A stretch of DNA of 9,361 bases from CALESS01 sp964405455 (GTDB taxonomy: Bacteria > Chloroflexota > Anaerolineae > Anaerolineales > Anaerolineaceae). Both the position numbers and the translations under genes were made by a program. The stretch spans positions 1 through 9,361 of the forward strand of contig CAYOOA010000083.1 in assembly GCA_964405455.1 (NCBI GenBank), given 5' to 3'. Each line of letters begins with the position of its first letter. Within the stretch, counting starts at the first letter, position 1. Shown here one piece after another: positions 1 through 6,126 of this stretch. The notes beneath the pieces are model-generated. The model saw nothing but the letters and a program-made list of their open reading frames with translations, did no database searches and was not told where the DNA came from.

Positions 1-854
1 CCCGCTCGGCGGCCTTTGCGCAGACCTACGGCGCGCGCAAGGCGTATGATAATTACCTGGATTTGATCACCGACGACGCGGTGGACGCCGTCTACATCGG
101 CCTGCTCAACAACCGCCACCTGGAACTGGGCAGGGAGTGCCTGGAGCAGCACAAGCCGGTGCTGTGTGAGAAGCCGCTGGTCACCACGGAGAAGGACGCC
201 GTGGAGTTTGTCAACCTGGCCCGCGCCAACCAGACCCTGCTGATGGAGGCCATGTGGACGCGCTGCCAGCCAGCCTACTTGAAAGCCCGGGAATGGATCC
301 GTCAAGATACCATTGGCCCGATCAAATGTATAACGGCCAACTTCAGTCATATCCTGCCGTTTGACCCGGGGAATCGTTTTTATGACCCCGCCCTGGGCGG
401 GGGCAGCCTGTTTGACCTGGGAGTCTACCCGATTGAATTAACGACCGGCCTCCTGGGAGAGAATCCGCAAAGTGTCAGCGGGTTGGCGCAAATCAACCCC
501 AGCGGGGTGGATGAGTCGGCCGTGTTTTCGCTAAGCTTTGCCAGTGGCTGCCTGGCCAGCCTGGGCTGCGGATTTAATTTCACCTCTTCGGTGGAGGCGT
601 GGATTTATGGTCCATCCGGCCGGATCAAGCTGGACAGTTGTTTTGCTCCCCGCCAGATCGAACGCTACGACGCGGAGGATAACCTGGTGGAGACTTTCAG
701 CGGCCCCGAAGGGGACGGCTTTGAGCACCAGATCCGCCATTTTGCCGGGCTGGTAGGCCAGGGAAAGCTGGAAAGCGACCTGGTGCCGCTGGAAGATAGC
801 ATCGCCTGCGCCCGGGTGTTCGATCAATTGCGCAGCCAGTGGGGGTTGAGGTAG
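1..854 (+). CDS. Gfo/Idh/MocA-family oxidoreductase, 5'-truncated
   Basis: The reading frame is open from base 3 and ends at TAG 852-854, giving 283 visible residues; the N-terminal Rossmann GxGxxG segment lies before the window. The residues encoded just before base 63 (YGARKAYDNYLDLI) fit the family, so the TTG at 63 is internal. Seen: VDAVYIGLLNNRHLE (end of the nucleotide-binding fold), the family signature CEKPL with its catalytic-type lysine at codon 171-173, EAMWTR typical of the dihydrodiol dehydrogenase-like branch, and GGGSLFDLGVYPIE (Asp codon 414-416) of the C-terminal alpha/beta domain. Family members are cytoplasmic NAD(P)-dependent dehydrogenases acting on sugars, inositols or diols; the substrate here cannot be read. 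It is convergent with the nucleotidyltransferase gene and appears unrelated to it. Confidence 0.9.
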   Translation, partial: RSAAFAQTYGARKAYDNYLDLITDDAVDAVYIGLLNNRHLELGRECLEQHKPVLCEKPLVTTEKDAVEFVNLARANQTLLMEAMWTRCQPAYLKAREWIRQDTIGPIKCITANFSHILPFDPGNRFYDPALGGGSLFDLGVYPIELTTGLLGENPQSVSGLAQINPSGVDESAVFSLSFASGCLASLGCGFNFTSSVEAWIYGPSGRIKLDSCFAPRQIERYDAEDNLVETFSGPEGDGFEHQIRHFAGLVGQGKLESDLVPLEDSIACARVFDQLRSQWGLR

Positions 855-862
855 ATTTTTGT

Positions 863-981
863 ATTTTTAACGCGGATTGGACGGATACAAACGGATTTTC
901 ACGGATCAAGCTTTCTTTTTCTCTGATCTTTCTCTGTGATCTCCGTGTCTTTCGTGAAATCCGTAGTGAAGGCCTTTTCTT
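863..981. repeat. AT-rich intergenic repeat with CGGAT motifs and an inverted repeat
   Basis: This convergent spacer contains four CGGAT motifs at 873, 882, 892 and 902, i.e. 9-10 bases apart, about one helical turn. ACGGATTTTCACG (891-903) is matched by its near-perfect reverse complement CGTGAAATCCGT (953-964) with a one-base bulge, enclosing about 49 bases that are rich in CT and contain CTCTGTGATCTCCGTGTC. No open frame or SD-led start was seen. The texture resembles dispersed intergenic repeats of large environmental genomes, but copy number cannot be judged from one window. It may also serve as a bidirectional transcription end. Confidence 0.55.
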
Positions 982-2091
982 CTATTTCCCTGGTGAAGGT
1001 CTATTCTTCACCACCCTCAGCCAGGCCAGGCTTGCCAGGTGGGCCGGGTGGCGGAACAGCCGCGTCGGCCAGAGCGGTCGAGTACTGCCCACGCCGTAAT
1101 ACAGGCGCAGGAACCAATCGGAGGGCAGGAAGGTTTCCTTCAGGAAGCCGGCCAGGTTGCCGCGCGCCCGGCCGTAGGCAATGCGCGGCCAGCCCTGCCA
1201 GTCCCGGCCGATCTCCCGCGGGGGGCGGCCGATGCGGATGCCGGCGCGTTCCATCACGACTGGCGGCAGGGGGGTGAGGAAGTGAATCACCGAAAGCGCT
1301 TCCAGCAAAGCCGGGTATTGCCGGCGGAGTAAATCCCAGTCAATCTCATCCACATAGCGCTGGCTGAGGGAGAGCAGGTCGGCGATGCCGATCAGGCGGA
1401 TATCCTCGATCACCAGGTGCTGGTAGGTGTGCCAGAGCAGGTCCTCCAGGGTCAGGGAGAGCGCCGGCTGGCCTTCGATTTCGAAGGGCCGAGTGCGCCG
1501 GAACAGTTCCTCCGCGGCGGGCTGTTGCGGCCGCCACAGGCTGTCGAACAGGCGGGTGTGCGTCTCCAGGGTGATGGTCAGCCCGGCGGTTTTCAACTCG
1601 GCATGCGGCAGGTGCTTGTCGGAGATGACCAATGGGGACTGGCTGACCGGGGTGTGGAATCCCATCTGCTGCAAAACTGGCCGCAGGGCGGGCAGATCGG
1701 CCGGGCGGGCGAGGATATCCAGGTCGCGCATCGGGCGCAGGGCGGGGGTGGGGTAGGCCAGGTAGGCGGTGGCCGCGCCTTTCAACAAGATGATTTCCAC
1801 CCCGGCTGCGCGGGTGCAGTCCAGCAGCTCCTTGAGCACCCCGGCGCGGACTTCCGCGGCGGAAGCGTGGCGCAGCACCAGTCCTTGCAGGGCCAGACGG
1901 ATCTCCTCCGGCAGGTCGGCCCCGGCAGCGCGGGAATGCCGGTAGAACAGAGGCGCCATGCGCTGCAGTTCAACCTGCTCCAGCAGCCCGGACCAATCAT
2001 GGGGTTGCTCCACCGCCTGGCGCAAATCCGCCAGCTCAGCGGGAGAGAGTTCAGCCCTGGCAGCCCGGCCCATCAGTGGATAGAAATTCAC
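982..2091 (-). CDS. Nucleotidyltransferase family protein (NTP_transf_5-like)
   Basis: A 369-residue protein starting at GTG 2091; AAGGAG (2102-2097) sits 5 bases upstream, which favours it over the ATG at 2073. The first ~95 residues are helical and variable. The catalytic core follows: ILLKGAATAYLAY (residues 101-113), then RPMRDLDIL with the metal-binding pair D123 and D125, and LETHTRL (E176) matching the ELHWRL-type third acidic site. This is the pattern of the Pol-beta-like 'uncharacterised nucleotidyltransferase' family. The C-terminal ~90 residues are rich in aromatic and basic residues and may contact a partner or membrane (inference). It is last in the minus-strand cluster, 69 bases after the Tat-exported protein. 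Relatives occur beside HprK-like kinases and PqqD proteins, and in some lasso-peptide clusters. The nucleotide and acceptor are not known. Confidence 0.82.
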   Translation of the reverse strand: MNFYPLMGRAARAELSPAELADLRQAVEQPHDWSGLLEQVELQRMAPLFYRHSRAAGADLPEEIRLALQGLVLRHASAAEVRAGVLKELLDCTRAAGVEIILLKGAATAYLAYPTPALRPMRDLDILARPADLPALRPVLQQMGFHTPVSQSPLVISDKHLPHAELKTAGLTITLETHTRLFDSLWRPQQPAAEELFRRTRPFEIEGQPALSLTLEDLLWHTYQHLVIEDIRLIGIADLLSLSQRYVDEIDWDLLRRQYPALLEALSVIHFLTPLPPVVMERAGIRIGRPPREIGRDWQGWPRIAYGRARGNLAGFLKETFLPSDWFLRLYYGVGSTRPLWPTRLFRHPAHLASLAWLRVVKNRPSPGK

Positions 2092-2102
2092 ACAGGCTCC
2101 TT
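2092..2102 (-). promoter_or_regulatory. Ribosome binding site deciding the GTG start at 2091
   Basis: On the minus strand AAGGAG (2102-2097) precedes GTG by 5 bases, preceded by an A-run. The next in-frame ATG (2073) would be 23 bases from this motif, so GTG is preferred. Confidence 0.7.
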
Positions 2103-2111
2103 TTTAATGAA

Positions 2112-2139
2112 CAAGAACCCGCTTGACGACGGGTTCTTG
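2112..2139. terminator. Perfect 10-bp inverted repeat between the Tat protein and nucleotidyltransferase genes
   Basis: CAAGAACCCG (2112-2121) and CGGGTTCTTG (2130-2139) are exact reverse complements around an 8-base loop. The hairpin lies 21 bases after the Tat-protein stop and just ahead of the nucleotidyltransferase ribosome binding site. There is no U-run directly after the stem on either strand, so it is not a textbook intrinsic terminator. On the minus-strand mRNA it could be a partial terminator or a 3'-end stabiliser that lowers downstream expression (inference). Confidence 0.5.
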
Positions 2140-2160
2140 CAATGATTCTTGGCGCTGAAA

Positions 2161-2787
2161 TTACTTCTTGGTGCCGGTCGGGCGCGGCCGTTCAACCTTG
2201 GCGGCTTTAACGTAAATGTTGCCCGAGGGGAAGTCGATCGAGCAGATGTAAGGCATGCGGACTTCCTGGACGGCGTTGGGCCTGTCTGGAATGGGCTGGT
2301 TCCAGGTGTAGGTGTAGGTCTTGACCGTTTGCTGGGCAGTGTTGGCAAATGAGGTCACCCGGATGGAGGCGGTGGTGGGGAAGGTGGTGCAATACCACTG
2401 ATCCACATACACATCGTACGTGCCGGCCGCGGCCATGCCGGGGGCTACGAAAATGTTTTCCGGTCCGAAACCATAGACATTATCACGATCCAACGTGGCG
2501 GTGGGGCCGACTTTGGCTGCAAAGTACACTTCAAAACCGGATGGCTCGATGACATGCAGGTCCAGGTCCACTCGATCAGCCTTGGTTTCTTCCGGTGGTT
2601 CGGGTATGCCGGTATCCCAGGTCAGGGTGACCTGCAGGTCACCGGTGCCGAGGGAAGTCTGGGCAAAGGCGGGGACGGTGCCGACATGCAGGGCGGGTTT
2701 CTTCCAGCCAGGCAAATTGGCCAGCAGCAGGGCGCCAGCGGTGGCCAAAGCTCCCTTTAAGACGTCACGGCGGGTTAACTTTTCCAT
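2161..2787 (-). CDS. Tat-exported protein with DUF2135/YfaP-like domain
   Basis: A 208-residue protein starting at ATG 2787, with AGAGG four bases upstream. The N-terminus has a twin-arginine signal: TRRDVLK (residues 5-11), hydrophobic stretch about 12-24, and likely signal-peptidase site AFA|Q at 40-42. An upstream in-frame TTG (2883) was not chosen because it would add 32 residues ahead of the signal and run through a promoter-like region. The mature part contains VDLDLHVIEPSG (73-84) and LDRDNVYGFGPENI (99-112), then GTYDVYVDQW, the hallmark pattern of the DUF2135 (YfaP-type) beta-sandwich. Two cysteines (133, 182) could form a disulfide after export. It sits between the kinase and nucleotidyltransferase genes, so it may be the protein those enzymes act on; that is inference. 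The DUF2135 function is unknown to me. Confidence 0.85.
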   Translation of the reverse strand: MEKLTRRDVLKGALATAGALLLANLPGWKKPALHVGTVPAFAQTSLGTGDLQVTLTWDTGIPEPPEETKADRVDLDLHVIEPSGFEVYFAAKVGPTATLDRDNVYGFGPENIFVAPGMAAAGTYDVYVDQWYCTTFPTTASIRVTSFANTAQQTVKTYTYTWNQPIPDRPNAVQEVRMPYICSIDFPSGNIYVKAAKVERPRPTGTKK

Positions 2788-2854
2788 AGGACCTCTTTGA
2801 TGAAAATGAAAACAAAATTGAAAAACCGCCCCCACGGCTTTGTTATATGTGAAT

Positions 2855-2883
2855 AATTTATCAGATTTTGTATAAGGAGTCAA
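2855..2883 (-). promoter_or_regulatory. Candidate sigma-70-type promoter for the Tat-protein gene
   Basis: On the minus strand TTGACT (2883-2878) is followed after 17 bases by TAAATT (2860-2855), matching the consensus at 5/6 and 4/6 positions. It lies in an AT-rich 115-base spacer between the kinase stop and the Tat-protein ATG, leaving a leader of roughly 60 bases. It would let the exported protein be made independently of the pqqD-kinase pair. Not experimentally supported. Confidence 0.45.
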
Positions 2884-2902
2884 CTGGTTTTGACACCAAT
2901 TC

Positions 2903-3757
2903 TTAATTGAGTTTTAATTCCCGCTCCACCCATTCGCCCAAAGAGTCTGAAAATGAGCCGTACGCCACCTCCCAGGCCGGCAGGGATTGCCCCAGCCGAC
3001 GGACGAGTTCCAGGCTGTCCCCGGGCAGGTTGGGCCCGTTGACCAGGTGCTGCAGTAGCATGAAGACCGCCCAGGCCGGGGAGAGCGGGGTGGCCTGGAA
3101 ATTTGCGCCGGGCTGGTAGTGCGGGAAGATCAGCACGGCCGGGGTTGCCTGGTGGCAAATCGAGCCAGGCCGGATCAGCTCCGGGTCCAGCCAGAGGGTG
3201 GCGTTTCCAAATGGCCGGGCTTGCTGCAGTGTGCCGGCAGCCGTCAGCCATCCCTGCCAGAGGGCGGTTGCGCCGCGCTTCAGCAGCAGCGGCCGCGCCA
3301 GGCCGCTCACTGCCCGGCTTTCCGCGTCCCAGGCGATGATCTCGTCGGTCAGGTAATTCAGCCCGCAGGAGACCAGCCAGCCGGTCAGTGTGGATTTGCC
3401 GGAGCCGCTTTCCGCAACCAGCAGGGCCGACCGCCCGTTCTGTGCCACCCCGGCAGCATGAAAGACTGCCTGGCGCCGGGTGTGGGTGATGAGCTGGGCC
3501 ACCAGGTCGTGCATCAGGCCTTCCAGCACGTCAATTTCCTGCAGATCCTGGCGGATCAGTTCGCCGTTGCGCCGGGTTTCCCACAGGAGCGGCTGCGAAT
3601 GATCGATCACATAGCCTATGTCTGGCGGGTTGTCTGTCGGGCAATGCTGGAAAGCTTGCTGCAACCGGGCGTTCAGTTTAGCATCGCGGCAGAGGATTTC
3701 CGCGGCGGTATCAGCAAAGCCAACCCGCAGGGGAATTTCCTCCGGGGCTAGAGCCAT
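2903..3757 (-). CDS. HprK-related serine kinase-like P-loop protein
   Basis: A 284-residue protein starting at ATG 3757. After a variable N-terminal ~90 residues comes the HPr kinase-like core: a histidine in VFHAAGV (H100), then ALLVAESGSGKSTLT with Walker A A115-S122 (K121, S122), and LTDEIIAWD with the acidic pair D138-E139 at the place of the HprK catalytic/Mg site. The canonical HPr-binding RPGRN-type segment and the HPr kinase N-terminal domain are not recognisable, so it is unlikely to act on PTS HPr. It matches the shorter 'HprK-related kinase' group found beside PqqD proteins; homologues in lasso-peptide clusters phosphorylate the peptide C-terminus. Its start overlaps the pqqD-like stop by 10 bases and has only a weak SD (CTGGA), pointing to translational coupling. 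The substrate here is unknown. Confidence 0.85.
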   Translation of the reverse strand: MALAPEEIPLRVGFADTAAEILCRDAKLNARLQQAFQHCPTDNPPDIGYVIDHSQPLLWETRRNGELIRQDLQEIDVLEGLMHDLVAQLITHTRRQAVFHAAGVAQNGRSALLVAESGSGKSTLTGWLVSCGLNYLTDEIIAWDAESRAVSGLARPLLLKRGATALWQGWLTAAGTLQQARPFGNATLWLDPELIRPGSICHQATPAVLIFPHYQPGANFQATPLSPAWAVFMLLQHLVNGPNLPGDSLELVRRLGQSLPAWEVAYGSFSDSLGEWVERELKLN

Positions 3758-4020
3758 TCCAGGACGCCGTTTTGAGCGTAAATTTCCAACGTTTCGGGCA
3801 CATCCAGCTCAATTTCGGCCCGCGCTTCGGGGTACTGCCCGGCGAGCAATTCGATGATTTCATCCACGCTGCGCACGCCGTCGCATAATTCCCAGATCAA
3901 GGCGCCGCTGGTACTGGCGTGGATCACCTTACGGCTGGCAGGATGGAAGATGACGGCTTCGTTATCCAGGATCTGGAGTTTAAAATCGGCCACATGACGC
4001 GGGATGCGTGAATCGGGCAT
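3748..4020 (-). CDS. PqqD-family peptide chaperone (RRE-like)
   Basis: A 90-residue protein starting at ATG 4020 with AAGGAT (4031-4026) five bases upstream. The pattern IFHPASRKVIHASTSGALIW, followed by ELCDGVRSVDEIIELLAGQY, is that of PqqD: a beta-strand pair, the (L/S)xxxAxxIWxLCDG turn, then helices of a winged-helix fold. PqqD-type domains bind leader peptides of ribosomally made peptides and hand them to a modifying enzyme. No radical SAM partner (PqqE-type) is nearby; the partner implied by the 10-base gene overlap is the HprK-like kinase. This is the first gene of the minus-strand cluster and is divergent from the GH13 gene. Not pqqD itself, as there is no PQQ pathway in view. Confidence 0.85.
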   Translation of the reverse strand: MPDSRIPRHVADFKLQILDNEAVIFHPASRKVIHASTSGALIWELCDGVRSVDEIIELLAGQYPEARAEIELDVPETLEIYAQNGVLEWL

Positions 4021-4029
4021 GGGGAATCC

Positions 4030-4080
4030 TTCAATGACTGTATTTGCCTTATTATAATGAAAACTGCGGCAGCGTGTTAC
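4030..4080. promoter_or_regulatory. Divergent promoter region with shared palindromic -10
   Basis: ATTATAAT (4051-4058) is its own reverse complement and contains TATAAT on both strands (minus 4056-4051, plus 4053-4058). For the minus-strand cluster GTAACA (4080-4075) lies 18 bases upstream (4/6 to the -35 consensus). For the + strand GH13 gene TTCAAT (4030-4035) lies 17 bases upstream (3/6). The surrounding bases are AT-rich relative to the genes. Transcription in both directions is plausible but would compete at the same site. Confidence 0.4.
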
Positions 4081-4111
4081 AATACAGGCCGAAAGATACC
4101 CATCAACATTT

Positions 4112-4162
4112 CGTAGGGGCGACCGGCTCCCTTCGGGAGTGCTTCGCGAGGTTGCCCCTACG
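4112..4162. repeat. Long imperfect palindrome, hairpin repeat in the GH13 leader
   Basis: CGTAGGGGCGACC (4112-4124) pairs with GGTTGCCCCTACG (4150-4162) through 13 positions with a single G-T wobble. Inside it CTCCC-TTC-GGGAG (4127-4139) forms a second perfect hairpin and GC-TTC-GC (4141-4147) a small third one, so the RNA or single strand would fold as a three-way junction. TAGGGGCGACC-type palindromes are a common dispersed repeat texture in environmental genomes (recollection, not checked). It ends 20 bases before the GH13 start codon. Confidence 0.7.
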
Positions 4163-4182
4163 GTAGAAAACCAGTAGAGGCT

Positions 4183-6026
4183 ATGGCATCATCCCACACC
4201 CCCACCTGGCTGGCCAGCCTGCACCACGACGGCAGCCCGGATTTCGTCTCCAACACCTACCCGGCCCTGGGCCAGAGCGTGCAGATTCGCCTGCAGGCGG
4301 CCGCTGCTGCACCCATCCAGCGCGCCTGCCTGCGCATCTTCCCGGATGGCGAGCAGGCCTTCATCGAAATGAAGCGGCAGGCTGCCCCGGCAAACCTGCA
4401 GTACTGGACGGCGGAACTGCCCATCCGCGAGCCGCTGACCAACTACCGCTTCCTCCTCCAGGCGGCGGACGGCCTGTGGTGGTACACCGCGGCCGGCGCA
4501 ACGGATTACAATCCGCTGGACGCGGCCGACTTCAAGATCCTCGCCAGCTACAATCCGCCGGCCTGGGTGCTGGAGAGCGTCTTCTACCAGGTTTTCCCGG
4601 ACCGCTTTGCCAACGGCGATCCCTCCACCGACCCGCAGCCAGATGAGTATGAATACCGAGGGCACCGGCCTTACACCCTGCCCTGGGGTGTCCAGCCGGA
4701 TCCCGATCAGCACCACGGGGTCATTTTCTACGGCGGCGACCTGCCGGGCATCACCCAACACCTTGATTACCTGGCCGACCTGGGCGTCAACGCCCTCTAC
4801 CTGACGCCGGTCTTCACTGCACTCAGCAACCATAAGTATGATGTGATGGACTACGAGCACGTCGATCCACACTTCGGCGGAGATGATGCCCTGGTCGAAC
4901 TGCGCCAGGAACTGGACCGCCGCGGCATGCGCTACATCCTGGATATCGTCCCCAACCACTGCGGCTGGATGCATCCCTGGTTCCAGCGCGCCCGGGCCGA
5001 CGAGCATGCCCCCGAGGCGGATTTTTTCACCTTCCATCAGCGCCCGGATGATTACGAGGCCTGGCTGGGGGTGTGGAGCCTGCCTAAGCTCAACTACGGC
5101 AGCGCGGAGCTGCGCCGCCGGATGTACGCCGGGACGGAGGCTGTCTTCCGCCGCTGGCTGCGCCCTCCTTTCCGGGCGGACGGCTGGCGGGTGGATGTGG
5201 CCAATATGCTCGGCCGGCAGGGTGAAATCCAGATAGCCGGGGAGGTTGCCCACGGCATCCGCGCCGCGGTCAAGGAAACCGACCCGCAAGCTTACCTGAT
5301 CGGCGAGAACTTCTTTGATGCCACCCGTCAACTGCAGGGGGATGAATTTGACGGCGTGATGAATTACAGCGGTTTTTCCACCCCGTTGTTGCACTGGTTG
5401 CACCGATCTGAAATCCAGGGCCTGGGGATGAACGAGCCGGTCGGCGGACCGCCGTTGAGCACTTCCGCCCTGGCTGCGGCCTGGCAGAGCCGCATGGCGG
5501 CCATCCCGTGGGCGGTGGCGCTGCAGCAGTACAACCTGCTCGGCAGCCACGATACCCCGCGGGCGCGCTCCGTGCTGGGCGGCAATGACGCCCTGCACCG
5601 CCTGGCCGTCACCGTTTTGCTGACCTTCCCCGGCGTGCCCGGCCTGTATTACGGCGACGAGATCGGCCTGCTGGATCAGCCCGGGCTGCGCTCACGGGCC
5701 TGCATGGAATGGGACCCGGCGCGCTGGAACCAGGATCTGCGCGAATTCTTCAAGGAACTGATCCGCCTGCGCCGTACCTCGCCGGCCCTGCAGCGCGGCG
5801 GTTTCCAGGTGGTGGCCGCGGAGGCGGATTTGATCGCCTTCCAGCGCAGCCTGGGCGGCGAGCGCTGGCTGGTAACCGCCTGGCGCGGCGCGCAGCCCCG
5901 TCCGGCCGGGACGCTGGACATCACCTCCGCCGGGCTGGCGGAAGGAACCCGCCTGCGCGAGCATTTCAGCGGGCAAACCGCCGTGATTCAAAACGGCTGC
6001 CTGCTGCTGCCGCAACTGCCGCAGGG
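4183..6026 (+). CDS. GH13 alpha-amylase-family enzyme (MalZ/neopullulanase-like), 3' end in gap
   Basis: 614 residues are visible from ATG 4183; the rest lies in the N gap, but the length already approaches that of E. coli MalZ (about 600), so little should be missing. Residues 1 to ~125 look like an N-terminal beta-sandwich of the CBM34 kind; VFYQVFPDRFANGD (133 on) opens the barrel. Conserved GH13 regions: I DIVPNH (D254-H259), II GWRVDV with nucleophile D338 and R336, III LIGENF with acid/base E375, and IV GSHDT with transition-state D457; LPKLNYG matches the neopullulanase-type region V. The enzyme should hydrolyse alpha-1,4 (perhaps alpha-1,6) glucosidic bonds in maltodextrins or cyclodextrins. 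No signal peptide is seen, so it is probably cytoplasmic. The SD is weak and close (AGAGG two bases before ATG). No sugar transporter is in view. Confidence 0.9.
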
Positions 6027-6126
6027 NNNNNNNNNNNNNNNNNNNNNNNNNNNNNNNNNNNNNNNNNNNNNNNNNNNNNNNNNNNNNNNNNNNNNNNNNN
6101 NNNNNNNNNNNNNNNNNNNNNNNNNN
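6027..6126. other. Assembly gap of exactly 100 N
   Basis: 100 undetermined bases. A round 100 is the conventional size for a gap of unknown length. The end of the GH13 gene and the first codons of gyrA (about 12 or more by comparison with E. coli GyrA) lie in it, plus any spacer, promoter or further genes. Confidence 0.95.

Noticed and set aside
63..65. TTG at 63 as the start of the oxidoreductase
   Set aside because: The frame is open to base 3 and the earlier residues fit the family, so the gene starts outside the window.
1417..2145. 242-codon + strand frame opposite the nucleotidyltransferase
   Set aside because: Low-complexity Gly/Gln/Arg composition, antisense to a recognised family; no SD.
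2821..2841. Intrinsic terminator on the minus strand after the kinase gene
   Set aside because: CCG-TGGGGG-CGG followed by five T looks suggestive, but the stem has only three G-C pairs plus a bulged A-T extension, and it lies in the leader of the Tat-protein gene; too weak to call.
2788..2883. TTG at 2883 as start of the Tat-exported protein
   Set aside because: It would place 32 non-conserved residues before the twin-arginine motif, has no better SD, and runs through the promoter-like site; ATG 2787 gives a normal Tat signal.
3119..3751. 210-codon + strand frame opposite the kinase gene
   Set aside because: Antisense to a P-loop protein with intact Walker A; no domain visible.
982..4020. 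Complete lasso-peptide cluster
   Set aside because: No asparagine-synthetase-like cyclase, no transglutaminase-like leader protease, and no short precursor frame with an SD in any spacer.
4189..5598. 469-codon minus-strand frame opposite the GH13 gene
   Set aside because: It lies wholly antisense to a gene with all catalytic motifs and shows no domain of its own.
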